In this document: piece by piece, positions 8,269 through 16,615 of the stretch
Numbering within the stretch: position 1 is the stretch's first letter
How the letters are laid out: each line of letters opens with the position of its first letter
Source of the DNA: Ectopseudomonas composti
Lineage (GTDB): Bacteria; Pseudomonadota; Gammaproteobacteria; Pseudomonadales; Pseudomonadaceae
Assembly (NCBI RefSeq): GCF_001567565.1
Contig: NZ_LSSW01000032.1
Coordinates: 93,460-157,459, forward strand
Direction of reading: 5' to 3'
DNA length: 64,000 nucleotides
The notes under the pieces: generated by a model
The model's input: only the letters and a program-made list of their open reading frames with translations
The model's database searches: none
What the model was told of the DNA's origin: nothing
Translations under genes and position numbers: made by a program

Positions 8269-10074
8269 TTAGAAGCCCAGAGCGAAGTGCTCTTCGTCCA
8301 TGTCCATCAGGTTGCTGGCGCCGGACAGCATGGCTTCGACGTGCGTACGGGTACGCGGCAGGATACGTGCGAAGTAGAAGCGCGCGGTCTGCAGCTTGGC
8401 CTTGTAAAAAGCCTCGTCGTCGGTACCAGCTGCCAGTTTCTCGGCAGCCAGGCGCGCCATGTCGGCCCAGAAGTAGGCCAGGCAGGCGTAGCCGGAGTAC
8501 ATCAGGTAGTCCACCGACGCGGCACCGACTTCCTCGCGATCTTTCATCGCCGCCATACCGATCTTCATGGTGATGTCACCCCACTCCTTGTTCAGCTTGG
8601 CCAGCGGCTCGACGAACTCCTTGACGGCATCGTTGCCTTCGTTGGCCTGGCAGAACTTGTGCACGATCTTGGTGAAGTTCTTCAGGGCGCCGCCCTGCGT
8701 CATCAGCACCTTGCGGCCCAGCAGGTCCAGCGCCTGAACGCCGGTGGTGCCTTCGTACATCATGGAGATGCGGCAGTCGCGCAGATTCTGCTCCATGCCC
8801 CACTCGCTGATGAAGCCGTGGCCACCGTAGATCTGCATGCCATGGGAAGCGGACTCGAAGCCCACCTCGGTCATGAAGGCCTTGGCGATCGGAGTCAGGA
8901 AAGCCAGCAGTTCGTCAGCGGCTTTCTTCTCTTCTTCGTCCTGGCTGTGCTGAACGATGTCCACCTGCTTGGCGGTGAAGTAGACCATGGCGCGGTTGCC
9001 TTCGGCGAACGCCTTCATGGTCAGCAGCATGCGGCGTACGTCAGGGTGCACGATGATCGGGTCAGCCGCCTTGTCCGGCGCTTTCGGGCCAGTCAGCGAA
9101 CGCATCTGCAGACGCTCGCGAGCGTACTTGATGCCACCCTGGAAGCCGACTTCGGCGTGGGCCAGGCCTTGCAGCGCGGTACCCAGACGAGCGGTGTTCA
9201 TGAAGGTGAACATGCAGTTCAGGCCCTTGTTGGCCGGGCCGATCAGGAAGCCGGTGGCGCCATCGAAGTTCATCACGCAGGTGGCGTTACCGTGGATGCC
9301 CATCTTGTGCTCGATCGAGCCACAGGACACCGCGTTGCGCTCACCTACGCCGCCTTCGGCATTGGGTAGGAACTTGGGCACGATGAACAGCGAGATCCCC
9401 TTGGTACCAGCCGGTGCATCGGGCAGACGGGCCAGAACGATATGGACGATGTTGTCGGCCATGTCGTGCTCACCCGCGGAGATGAAGATCTTGGTACCGC
9501 TGACCTTGTAGCTGCCATCGGCCTGCGGTTCTGCCTTGGTGCGCAGCATGCCCAGGTCGGTGCCGCAGTGCGGCTCGGTCAGGCACATGGTACCGGTCCA
9601 CTCGCCGGAGACCAGCTTGGTCAGGTAGACGTGCTGCTGCTCGGCGGTGCCGTGGGCGGAAATGGTGTTCATCGCGCCGTGGGACAGGCCCGGGTACATG
9701 CCCCACGACCAGTTGGCCGAACCGACCATCTCGCTGATGGCCAGGCCGAGGGATTCCGGCAGACCCTGGCCGCCGTGCTCGACGTCATGGGCCAGGCTCG
9801 GCCAACCGCCTTCGACGAACTGCTGATAAGCCTCTTTGAAGCCGGTCGGCGTCTTCACGCCGGACTCGCTCCAGGTGCAGCCTTCGGTGTCACCCACACG
9901 GTTCAGCGGTGCCAGAACCTGCTCGCAGAACTTGGCGCCTTCTTCGAGGATGGCGTCGACCATGTCCGGAGTGGCGTCCTGGCAGCCTGGCAGGCTCTGG
10001 TAGTGCGCTTCATAACCCAGCAGCTCGTCACGAACGAAACGAATGTCACGCAAGGGGGCCTTGTAGTCAGGCAT
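8269..10074 (-). CDS. Acyl-CoA dehydrogenase (FadE-like, about 600 residues)
   Basis: Second FAD-dependent acyl-CoA dehydrogenase for beta-oxidation, 601 residues from the start at 10074 (MPDYKAPLRD). This start was chosen because it aligns with the paralogue at 4865-6643; a longer in-frame reading adds 29 low-complexity residues. Seen are LTEPHCGTD (FAD/substrate loop) and MMYEGTTGVQ, whose Glu is the expected base, followed by the extra C-terminal domain. The terminator at 8203-8238 ends it. The position next to bioD and the paralogue matches the PAO1 acyl-CoA dehydrogenase cluster (PA0506 region); substrate length is not deducible. Confidence 0.9.
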   Translation of the reverse strand: MPDYKAPLRDIRFVRDELLGYEAHYQSLPGCQDATPDMVDAILEEGAKFCEQVLAPLNRVGDTEGCTWSESGVKTPTGFKEAYQQFVEGGWPSLAHDVEHGGQGLPESLGLAISEMVGSANWSWGMYPGLSHGAMNTISAHGTAEQQHVYLTKLVSGEWTGTMCLTEPHCGTDLGMLRTKAEPQADGSYKVSGTKIFISAGEHDMADNIVHIVLARLPDAPAGTKGISLFIVPKFLPNAEGGVGERNAVSCGSIEHKMGIHGNATCVMNFDGATGFLIGPANKGLNCMFTFMNTARLGTALQGLAHAEVGFQGGIKYARERLQMRSLTGPKAPDKAADPIIVHPDVRRMLLTMKAFAEGNRAMVYFTAKQVDIVQHSQDEEEKKAADELLAFLTPIAKAFMTEVGFESASHGMQIYGGHGFISEWGMEQNLRDCRISMMYEGTTGVQALDLLGRKVLMTQGGALKNFTKIVHKFCQANEGNDAVKEFVEPLAKLNKEWGDITMKIGMAAMKDREEVGAASVDYLMYSGYACLAYFWADMARLAAEKLAAGTDDEAFYKAKLQTARFYFARILPRTRTHVEAMLSGASNLMDMDEEHFALGF

Positions 10075-10243
10075 AACGGTAAACCTCTGCGGTGGATTCC
10101 TAGTAGTTGGGGTGACCGTCTTGGCGGTCGCTCTCGGGATCACTCCCGGCTGCCCGGCCACGAGGTTGCGGCCAAAGCAATCAAACAGTCGTTTGAAACA
10201 TACGTTTACGCCAACCCCTTGTCAAGCGCTGCCAATCGGCCAG

Positions 10244-10981
10244 CTACGCGACCAGATCGATGCGAGGCTGCGGCGCGGGCAATTCGCCCAGACGCCGATA
10301 CAGATCAAGATTAGGCGCTGGCGGCGAAGCCTGCTGCGGCTGCTCGGTAGGCTGTTCATCGGCGGGGCGAGACGCGTCATCGGCCACCGCCTCCTCGCTG
10401 GCGCTGGTGGCCTCTGCACGCCGCAGCTCGGCCAGTTCGACGCGGGCCTGCGCCGCTTGCGCCTGGGCCAGAGAGGCTACGCGCATGTCCTGAGGGGAAG
10501 GTTCGATGGGCGCAAGCGCCGCGCGCAGGACGATCTCCATCTTGCGCAGCGTCGCTTCGGGGTCGTTGGGGACGGGGGAGGTATCGATGCCGACTTCACC
10601 GGAAACGGCATAACGCTGCCCATCGGGGCCGCGCTTGAAACTGTAGGTCGGCGCCCCCGCGTATTGCCCGCCGACGGCAGCATGCGCCTGCTCGTGGGTG
10701 CGCACCTCTCGGTCACGCTGAACGAGATCGGTGATTTCCAGCTGTTGCTGGCGCTGCTCCTGGGGGCTGGGCTCAGGCTCGCCTGCACGGCTCGATGGGC
10801 TGGCATCGCGATCCGCCTCGTCTCGACCGGAGGCCGGGGAGTCGGCCTGCTGCTCTTGCGACGCAGCGACAGGTGCCTGGTCGGCACGGGCAATGTCAGG
10901 GGAAACTTCGGGCGACAGCGGCCTTGCCGTACTGGCGGACGGCGCGGGAGTGAAAGGTGGCAGGCTGCTGCCGATCTGCAT
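10244..10981 (-). CDS. SprA-like putative metalloprotease (CJM1_0395 family)
   Basis: A 245-residue protein in two parts. The first 100 or so residues are low complexity (Pro/Ser/Ala/Gln) and look disordered. The conserved domain then carries RTHEQAHAAVGG, a zincin-like HExxH motif (HEQAH), followed by GAPTYSFKRGPDGQRYAV and VRKMEIVLRAALAP-type helices typical of the SprA-related putative metalloproteases. No signal peptide is obvious. Peptidase activity has not been established for most members, so the function is a family-based inference. It lies just before a small flagellar-rod-like gene on the same strand. Confidence 0.75.
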   Translation of the reverse strand: MQIGSSLPPFTPAPSASTARPLSPEVSPDIARADQAPVAASQEQQADSPASGRDEADRDASPSSRAGEPEPSPQEQRQQQLEITDLVQRDREVRTHEQAHAAVGGQYAGAPTYSFKRGPDGQRYAVSGEVGIDTSPVPNDPEATLRKMEIVLRAALAPIEPSPQDMRVASLAQAQAAQARVELAELRRAEATSASEEAVADDASRPADEQPTEQPQQASPPAPNLDLYRRLGELPAPQPRIDLVA

Positions 10982-11035
10982 GAGCGCCCTCCTGCCCCGC
11001 TGCTGGCCGCATCCGCGCGGCCGGGGTGAGACGAC

Positions 11036-11335
11036 TTAAGCGCGGGTATCGATCAGGGTGCCCAGCACTTCGTCGGCCGTGTCGACGACGCGCGCATTGG
11101 CGCGCACTTCGTTTTCACCGACACGCAGTGCCACGAGGCTTTCGGTCAGGTCCGGGCGGCTACGCTCGGAAACCTGCGAACTCGGATTGACCTGATTCTG
11201 CGGCGGCGTCTGAGTGGTCTGTTGCGCGGGGTTGATGCTGCCGCTGGCGATATCACCGGCTGCCTGTTCGACACGGCGTTGCCCGGCCTGAATACCGTTC
11301 AAACCCGAATTGAATGCGTTGGCGGAGATTTCCAT
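11036..11335 (-). CDS. Small protein with flagellar rod/hook-like ends
   Basis: A conserved 99-residue protein. The N-terminus (NAFNSGLNGIQAGQRRVEQAAGDIA) and the C-terminus (NARVVDTADEVLGTLIDTRA) resemble the paired terminal helices of flagellar axial proteins such as FlgC and FlgE, joined by a Gln/Pro-rich linker. No flagellar gene is nearby. It could be a stray axial-family homologue or a small secreted coiled-coil protein; function unknown. It is 54 bases upstream of the SprA-like gene on the same strand, so the two may be co-transcribed. Confidence 0.6.
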   Translation of the reverse strand: MEISANAFNSGLNGIQAGQRRVEQAAGDIASGSINPAQQTTQTPPQNQVNPSSQVSERSRPDLTESLVALRVGENEVRANARVVDTADEVLGTLIDTRA

Positions 11336-11434
11336 CGGCAGCCCCCAGGGGGAAGTAGAACCTTGATACCTGTATTGAAGCAGAAACCGGCTAAAAAACG
11401 TACAGACAAAAGGCTATGGTCAGTTTGCTGGTTA

Positions 11435-12121
11435 TTACCAGCCGGCCAATAACTCGAGATTGAGGTGCTCCGCCACCGCCGCTGGCGTCGCCTCGGCCAG
11501 ATGCGGCACACGCCCCAGACAGGGAGCCGGCAGGCGCTCGCTGAGAGTCGCCAGATTGTCTTCCAGGCGTGAGGTCTTCGGCTCGACGATATTGGCCACC
11601 CAGCCGGCCAACCTCAGGCCGTCACGCTCGATCGCCTCTGCACTCAGCAGCGCATGGTTGATGCACCCCAGGCGCACACCCACCACCAGAATCACCGGTA
11701 TGCCCAGTGCGATGGCCAGGTCCGACAGGTTCGCCTCACCGGCCAGCGGCACACGCCAGCCGCCCGCACCCTCCACCAGGGAGAAGTCCGCGCCCTTGTC
11801 CAGGATCGCCCGTACCGGCTGCAGCAGGCTGCTGACATCCAGTGCGATACCCACTTCGCGGGCCGCCAGGTGCGGGGCAATGGCCGGCTCGAAGGCCAGC
11901 GGGTTGACCTCCTCATAGCGCAGCGGCAATGAACACTGGGCGAACAGGGCCAGCGCGTCGTCGTTGCGCAGCCCGTCGGCGGTTCGCCTGCAACCCGAGG
12001 CAACCGGCTTGGCCGCTGCGGTGCTCAGGCCCTGCTGGCGCGCCGCATGGAGCAGGCCGGCGGCGATGGTGGTCTTGCCGATTTCGGTGTCAGTGCCGGT
12101 GACGAAGTAGGCTTGGGTCAT
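11435..12121 (-). CDS. bioD: Dethiobiotin synthetase
   Basis: ATP-dependent carboxylase that closes the ureido ring of 7,8-diaminopelargonate to give dethiobiotin, the penultimate biotin step. The 228-residue protein begins MTQAYFVTGTDTEIGKT, placing the P-loop at residues 9-17, and has the VEGAGGW block that contacts substrate. The ATG at 12121 is preceded by GGAG; an upstream in-frame start would overlap bioC for no reason. It is the last gene of bioB-F-H-C-D. bioA, the aminotransferase for the preceding step, is not in the window. Confidence 0.93.
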   Translation of the reverse strand: MTQAYFVTGTDTEIGKTTIAAGLLHAARQQGLSTAAAKPVASGCRRTADGLRNDDALALFAQCSLPLRYEEVNPLAFEPAIAPHLAAREVGIALDVSSLLQPVRAILDKGADFSLVEGAGGWRVPLAGEANLSDLAIALGIPVILVVGVRLGCINHALLSAEAIERDGLRLAGWVANIVEPKTSRLEDNLATLSERLPAPCLGRVPHLAEATPAAVAEHLNLELLAGW

Positions 12122-12135
12122 TGCAGGTACTCCAG

Positions 12136-13008
12136 TCAATAAGCGCACAACGGCTTCTGCAGCACGCCATATACCACCTGATAGGTGGCCGGCAGCCCCT
12201 GCGGCTGGCGAAACTGCTCGTAGGCCTCGATCAGCGCGCGAATGCGCGCGCGCCCGGTCAGGCCGCCCGGACGGCCGGGGTTGAGATTGTGCGCGCCGAG
12301 GTCCTTGAGCGAAGTGGTCAGGCTGCGCAGGTCAGGGAAGTGCAGCGTTTCGGCCTGGCGCTGCACAGCCAGCGCCTGCAGACCACTGGCCGTGCAGATC
12401 TGCTGGTAGTCCTCGAAACGACGAAAACGATTGACGTGGACTAGGCCGTCGACCGCCTGCCAGCTGTCACGCAACTCCTGCAACGTACCGACGCACAGGC
12501 TGGAGAACGCCAACACGCCACCGGGGCGCAACACCCGCCGCGCTTCGCTCAGCACGCGCGGGAAATCTGCACACCATTGCAGCGCCAGACTGGAGAACAG
12601 CAGGTCGACGCTGGCGTCCTGCAACGGCAGGGCTTCGGCATCGCCGGCAATGAAATAGGCAGCGCCACCCAGCGGACTGGCGTGACGCAGCATGCCTTCG
12701 GCGATGTCCACCGCCAGCCCTTCACCCAGTGCATAACGTTCGGCCAGGGCACGGGTGAAATGCCCCGTGCCGCTGCCCAGATCCAGCCAGCGACAGGGCT
12801 GCAGCGAAGCCGGCAGGCGCGCCAGCAACTGCGTGCCGACGCTGCGCTGCAGCTCGGCCACCGCATCGTAACTCGCGGCCGCGCGGGAGAACGACGCAGC
12901 GACCTGGCGCTTGTCCGGCAAGGCGTAGGGAGTTGCCGGACCGCCAGGGCCACGCGCATCGGGTTCGGCACGCTCATGGGCGCTGCACCGGCTACGCAGC
13001 TCAGACAT
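12136..13008 (-). CDS. bioC: Malonyl-ACP O-methyltransferase
   Basis: SAM-dependent methyltransferase that masks the malonyl-ACP carboxyl as a methyl ester so that fatty-acid synthase can build the pimeloyl chain. The 290 residues show the SAM motif LDLGSGTGHF near residue 95, VDIAEGML, and DLLFSSLALQWC. The ATG at 13008 overlaps the bioH stop (ATGTCTGA), which argues for coupling; a GTG one codon earlier is also possible. BioH removes the same methyl group later in the pathway, so the adjacency is functional. Confidence 0.92.
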   Translation of the reverse strand: MSELRSRCSAHERAEPDARGPGGPATPYALPDKRQVAASFSRAAASYDAVAELQRSVGTQLLARLPASLQPCRWLDLGSGTGHFTRALAERYALGEGLAVDIAEGMLRHASPLGGAAYFIAGDAEALPLQDASVDLLFSSLALQWCADFPRVLSEARRVLRPGGVLAFSSLCVGTLQELRDSWQAVDGLVHVNRFRRFEDYQQICTASGLQALAVQRQAETLHFPDLRSLTTSLKDLGAHNLNPGRPGGLTGRARIRALIEAYEQFRQPQGLPATYQVVYGVLQKPLCAY

Positions 13009-13729
13009 CACAGACCTCGCGGATGAAATCGAGCATCAGGGTCGCCACGACATCCGCCTGCTCACGCACGAAGGCGTGGCCACAGGCTTCCAGCACATCC
13101 ACCTCACCCGTTGGCAGCAGCGCCAGCAGCGCGTCGCCAGCCGCAGCCGGCACCAGGCCGTCGTGCTCGGCCAGCAGGTGCAGCTGCGGCCCGGCGAACG
13201 TGGTCAGCGCAGCGCGATTGTCGAGGCTCGCCAGCAGACGCAGCCCGGCCAGCAGAGCAGGCTCTTCAGCGGCCGCCAGATGGCCTTGTAGTTGCCTTGA
13301 CAGGCCACGTGCATCGGCACCGCCCTGGGCACAGAGCATGGCGAAACGTTTGAGCGTAGCGCTGGCGTTGTCCTGGCAGCCCTCATAGAAGGCTGCGTAG
13401 GTCTGCGTCGGCATCGCCGTCGGCCAGGTCTCGCTGGCAACGAAACAGGCATTGCTGGCCAGGGTAATCAGGCCCCGGCAGCGCTCGCCACGACGTGCAG
13501 CCAGGGCAGCGGCGAGCATGCCGCCAAGTGACCAGCCAGCCAGCCAGCAATCATGCGGCAAGCGCGTATCCAGCTCGTCGAGCCAATCGGCTGCAGCCGC
13601 ACTGCCCAGTCGCGGCAGTGCCGGCACCTGCACATGGACCTGCATGTCAGGGTTCAGAGCCGCGGCCAGGGGCTGCAGCACGGCGCCGTCCAGGCCCCAG
13701 CCTGGCAGCAGAATCAGCGTCTCACGCAT
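13001..13729 (-). CDS. bioH: Pimeloyl-ACP methyl ester carboxylesterase
   Basis: Alpha/beta-hydrolase that cleaves the methyl ester of pimeloyl-ACP, ending the BioC/BioH stage of biotin synthesis. The 242-residue protein has the oxyanion block LLPGWGLDG near residue 7, the nucleophile elbow GWSLGG with Ser67, a late acid in AEHDGLVP and the catalytic His in EACGHAF. It overlaps bioF by 8 bases (ATGCGTGA) at its start and bioC at its stop, so the three genes are tightly coupled. Confidence 0.93.
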   Translation of the reverse strand: MRETLILLPGWGLDGAVLQPLAAALNPDMQVHVQVPALPRLGSAAAADWLDELDTRLPHDCWLAGWSLGGMLAAALAARRGERCRGLITLASNACFVASETWPTAMPTQTYAAFYEGCQDNASATLKRFAMLCAQGGADARGLSRQLQGHLAAAEEPALLAGLRLLASLDNRAALTTFAGPQLHLLAEHDGLVPAAAGDALLALLPTGEVDVLEACGHAFVREQADVVATLMLDFIREVCDV

Positions 13730-14891
13730 CGTTCTGCACCTGCGGCCAGCACTCGGCCAGCGCCTCGAGCAACAGTTCGAGCTGCGCCTCGCTGTGCGCG
13801 GCAGACAACGTCACCCGCAAGCGGGCACTGCCCGCCGGCACGGTCGGCGGGCGGATGGCACCGACCAGCAGACCGCGATCCTTGAGCAGTGCCGACAATT
13901 TGAGCGCACGGGCACTGTCGCCGACCAGGATCGGCTGAATCGGCGTGGGACTGTCCATCAGGCTCAGGCCGATTTCGGCAGCACCCTGACGAAAGCGGCC
14001 GATCAGCCACTGCAAGTGTTCGCGCCGCCAGCTTTCGCTGCGCAGCAATTCCAGGCTCTTCAATGTGGCGCAGGCCACGGCGGGCGGCTGACTGGTGGTA
14101 TAGATGTAGGGCCGGGCGAACTGGATCAGCGTTTCGATCAGCTCCTCGCTGCCGGCGACGAAAGCGCCGGCAGTGCCAAAGCCCTTGCCCAGCGTGCCGA
14201 CCAGCACCTGCACATCATCCTGCCCCAGGCCGAAGTGCTCGACGATACCGCCCCCCGTCGCCCCCAGCGCGCCGAAGCCGTGGGCATCATCGACCATCAC
14301 CCAGGCCTGCGCAGCACGCGCCTCGGCGCACAGGGCCGGCAGGTCGGCCAGGTCACCGTCCATGCTGAACACGCCGTCGGTGACCACCAGGCAGTTGCCC
14401 GCAGCCTTGCGCAGGCGATTGGCCAGGCTCACCGCATCGTTGTGCAGGTAGCGTGAGAAGCGCGCGCCAGACAGCAGGCCGGCGTCGAGCAGCGAGGCGT
14501 GGTTGAGGCGATCTTCCAGCACGTAGTCGCCGTGCCCCACCAGTGCGGTGACGGCAGCCAGGTTGGCCATGTAGCCGGTGGAGAACAGCAGCGCCCGCGG
14601 CCGGCCGGTGAACTCGGCCAGTGCTTCTTCAAGCTCATGGTGCGGCGTGCTGTGACCGATCACCAGATGCGAGGCGCCGCCGCCGACGCCCCACTTCTCA
14701 GCGCCCTGCTGCATGGCGCGAATCACCTCGGGGTGATTGGCCAGGCCGAGATAATCGTTGGAACAAAACGCCAGCAACTCATGCTCATCGACCCGCACCT
14801 GCGGCCCCTGCGGGGTCTGCAACAGCGGGCGCCGACGGTAGAGACTGGCCGCCTGGCGCTCGGCCAAGCGCGTAGCGAGATCGAAGGACAT
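13722..14891 (-). CDS. bioF: 8-Amino-7-oxononanoate synthase
   Basis: PLP enzyme joining pimeloyl-ACP (or -CoA) with L-alanine to give 8-amino-7-oxononanoate. The 389-residue length is standard. Motifs include FCSNDYLGLANHP near the N-terminus, VDDAHGFG and the PLP-lysine block GTLGKGFGTAG. The start at 14891 (MSFDLATRL) aligns with the family; a longer reading adds 18 unconserved residues from the REP-like spacer. The ribosome site is weak. It follows bioB after a 105-base gap holding a palindrome. Confidence 0.94.
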   Translation of the reverse strand: MSFDLATRLAERQAASLYRRRPLLQTPQGPQVRVDEHELLAFCSNDYLGLANHPEVIRAMQQGAEKWGVGGGASHLVIGHSTPHHELEEALAEFTGRPRALLFSTGYMANLAAVTALVGHGDYVLEDRLNHASLLDAGLLSGARFSRYLHNDAVSLANRLRKAAGNCLVVTDGVFSMDGDLADLPALCAEARAAQAWVMVDDAHGFGALGATGGGIVEHFGLGQDDVQVLVGTLGKGFGTAGAFVAGSEELIETLIQFARPYIYTTSQPPAVACATLKSLELLRSESWRREHLQWLIGRFRQGAAEIGLSLMDSPTPIQPILVGDSARALKLSALLKDRGLLVGAIRPPTVPAGSARLRVTLSAAHSEAQLELLLEALAECWPQVQNDA

Positions 14892-14932
14892 GGAAGGCAC
14901 CGGAGAACGTTGGATAACCGCAAGCGGGTTAG

Positions 14933-14966
14933 CCACCCTACGCACGGCCTCGGCGGCGTAGGGTGG
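14933..14966. repeat. REP-like palindrome between bioB and bioF
   Basis: Arms CCACCCTACGC and GCGTAGGGTGG (11 bases, perfect) around a 12-base loop. The GTAGGGTGGATAACGC form is a recurrent intergenic palindrome in pseudomonads. On the operon transcript it would fold between the bioB and bioF messages. Confidence 0.6.
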
Positions 14967-14996
14967 ATAACGCTTCAGCCATCCACCAGGGAAAGA

Positions 14997-16055
14997 TCAG
15001 GCCGAAGCGGCGTTGTAGAACAGCTTGGAATCACGCTGCTCGACCAGCGCCTGCTCGATGGCGGCCTGGTGCACCTCGTCTGCATGCTCTTCGCGCTCTT
15101 GCGGCTTGATACCGAGGCGTTTGAACAGGGCCATGTCCTTGTCCGCCTGCGGGTTGGCGGTGGTCAGCAGCTTCTCGCCGTAGAAGATCGAGTTGGCGCC
15201 AGCCATGAACGCCAGGGCCTGCATCTGCTCGTTCATCGCCTCGCGGCCAGCGGACAGGCGCACGTGGGATTTCGGCATCATGATCCGCGCCACGGCCAGG
15301 GTGCGGATGAAATCGAACGGATCGACGTCCTTCTCCTCGGCCAGCGGCGTGCCCTTGACCTTGACCAGCATGTTGATCGGTACGCTCTCCGGATGCTCCG
15401 GCAGATTGGCCAGCTGAATCAGCAGGCCGGCGCGGTCGTCCACCGACTCGCCCATGCCGAGGATGCCGCCGGAGCAGATCTTCATCCCCGCCTCACGCAC
15501 GTAGGCCAGGGTCTGCAGACGCTCGCCGTAGGTACGGGTGGTGATGATGTTGCCGTAGAACTCCGGCGAGGTATCGAGGTTGTGGTTGTAGTAGTCCAGC
15601 CCTGCGTCGGCCAGCGCCTGGGTCTGCTCCTGATCGAGGCGACCGAGGGTCATGCAGGTTTCCAGGCCGAGCTTCTTCACGCCTTTGACCATTTCCAGCA
15701 CGTAGGGCATGTCCTTGGCGGACGGGTGCTTCCAGGCCGCGCCCATGCAGAAGCGCGTGGAGCCGATGGCCTTGGCCTCGGCGGCCGCCTCCAGCACCTT
15801 CTGCACCTCCATCAGCTTTTCCTTGTCCAGGCCGGTGTTGTAGTGGCCAGACTGCGGGCAGTACTTGCAGTCTTCGGGGCAGGCGCCGGTCTTGATCGAC
15901 AGCAGGGTCGAGACCTGCACGCGGTTCGGATCGAAATGCTGGCGATGGACGCTCTGCGCCTGGAACAGCAGGTCGTTGAAAGGCTGCTCGAACAGCGCGC
16001 GAACCTCGGCGAGGCTCCAGTCGTGGCGGGTGGTGATTTCAGCGGTTGCGCTCAT
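14997..16055 (-). CDS. bioB: Biotin synthase
   Basis: Radical-SAM enzyme inserting sulfur into dethiobiotin, the last biotin step. The 352 residues show CPEDCKYC (Cys59, Cys63, Cys66) for the 4Fe-4S/SAM cluster and later ETCMTLG, YNHNLDTS and GGILGMGE, which line the substrate and 2Fe-2S pocket. The start at 16055 has AAGGA nine bases before it; a longer frame adds 18 unconserved residues. It is the first gene of bioB-F-H-C-D, with the promoter and operator at 16123-16175. Confidence 0.96.
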   Translation of the reverse strand: MSATAEITTRHDWSLAEVRALFEQPFNDLLFQAQSVHRQHFDPNRVQVSTLLSIKTGACPEDCKYCPQSGHYNTGLDKEKLMEVQKVLEAAAEAKAIGSTRFCMGAAWKHPSAKDMPYVLEMVKGVKKLGLETCMTLGRLDQEQTQALADAGLDYYNHNLDTSPEFYGNIITTRTYGERLQTLAYVREAGMKICSGGILGMGESVDDRAGLLIQLANLPEHPESVPINMLVKVKGTPLAEEKDVDPFDFIRTLAVARIMMPKSHVRLSAGREAMNEQMQALAFMAGANSIFYGEKLLTTANPQADKDMALFKRLGIKPQEREEHADEVHQAAIEQALVEQRDSKLFYNAASA

Positions 16056-16122
16056 CTGAGAAGTCCTTCGACGCTTGGCGGCATCTGTTGTCAGGCCCAC
16101 TGGGGGCATTCAGGCTTTGGCC

Positions 16123-16150
16123 ATCATAAGTGGCGATTGGATACTGTCAA
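16123..16150 (-). promoter_or_regulatory. Sigma-70 promoter of the bio operon
   Basis: Minus strand: TTGACA (16150-16145), 16-base spacer, TATGAT (16128-16123). The -35 is a perfect consensus and the -10 has one mismatch. The predicted transcription start is about 60 bases before the bioB ATG. Confidence 0.75.
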
Positions 16151-16175
16151 CCACAACAAAGACACAGGTTTACAT
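16144..16175. promoter_or_regulatory. Candidate BirA (biotin repressor) operator
   Basis: Half-sites TGTCAACC (16145-16152) and GGTTTACA (16167-16174) are separated by 14 bases. They match the BirA operator form TGTAAACC-N14-16-GGTTTACA with one mismatch. That mismatch turns the complementary strand into a perfect TTGACA -35 box, so bound BirA-biotinyl-AMP would directly block the promoter. Confidence 0.7.
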
Positions 16176-16251
16176 CTGATCATAAATCACCCAATAGAAC
16201 TTATGTCATGGCATAAGGCCAAATGCTTACCCCTCCAACAGGATGTTCTGC

Positions 16252-16545
16252 ATGCAGGTAGAAGGTTTTTTCGAAGGACTCGGCGAAGCGCTGGGTCGTG
16301 CCATCCGCTTCATCGTCGATTTGCTTTCCGGTGTGCTGGGCGCCATGGCGGACGCCATTGATGACTTTTTCCATGGCCTGGCCAGGGCCATCGGCATGGA
16401 CGTTTCGATCTTCAGCATCATCCTGCTGATCATCGGCCTGCTGTTTCTGTTCAGTGGTGCTCGATCGCTGCTGCGCGGCTCGATCATCGGCGGGGTGATC
16501 TGGCTATTCTTCGGTCTGATCGTCATGGGCTGGCTGATCCGCTGA
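16252..16545 (+). CDS. Small hydrophobic membrane protein, function unknown
   Basis: A 97-residue protein with an amphipathic, acidic and glycine-rich first half (EGFFEGLGEALGRAI) and two strongly hydrophobic segments at about residues 50-95, ending WLIR. The ATG at 16252 is preferred because AGGA lies about 8 bases upstream; an in-frame ATG three codons earlier has no spacing for a ribosome site. It is divergent from bioB and precedes comF by 70 bases. No domain is recognised. Confidence 0.6.
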   Translation: MQVEGFFEGLGEALGRAIRFIVDLLSGVLGAMADAIDDFFHGLARAIGMDVSIFSIILLIIGLLFLFSGARSLLRGSIIGGVIWLFFGLIVMGWLIR

Positions 16546-16615
16546 AACCGACTAGAGGCCCGCGGCAGATTCTGCCTGCTAAGCTTCAGGCACCATCGCT
16601 CATGGACGAGCCAGC

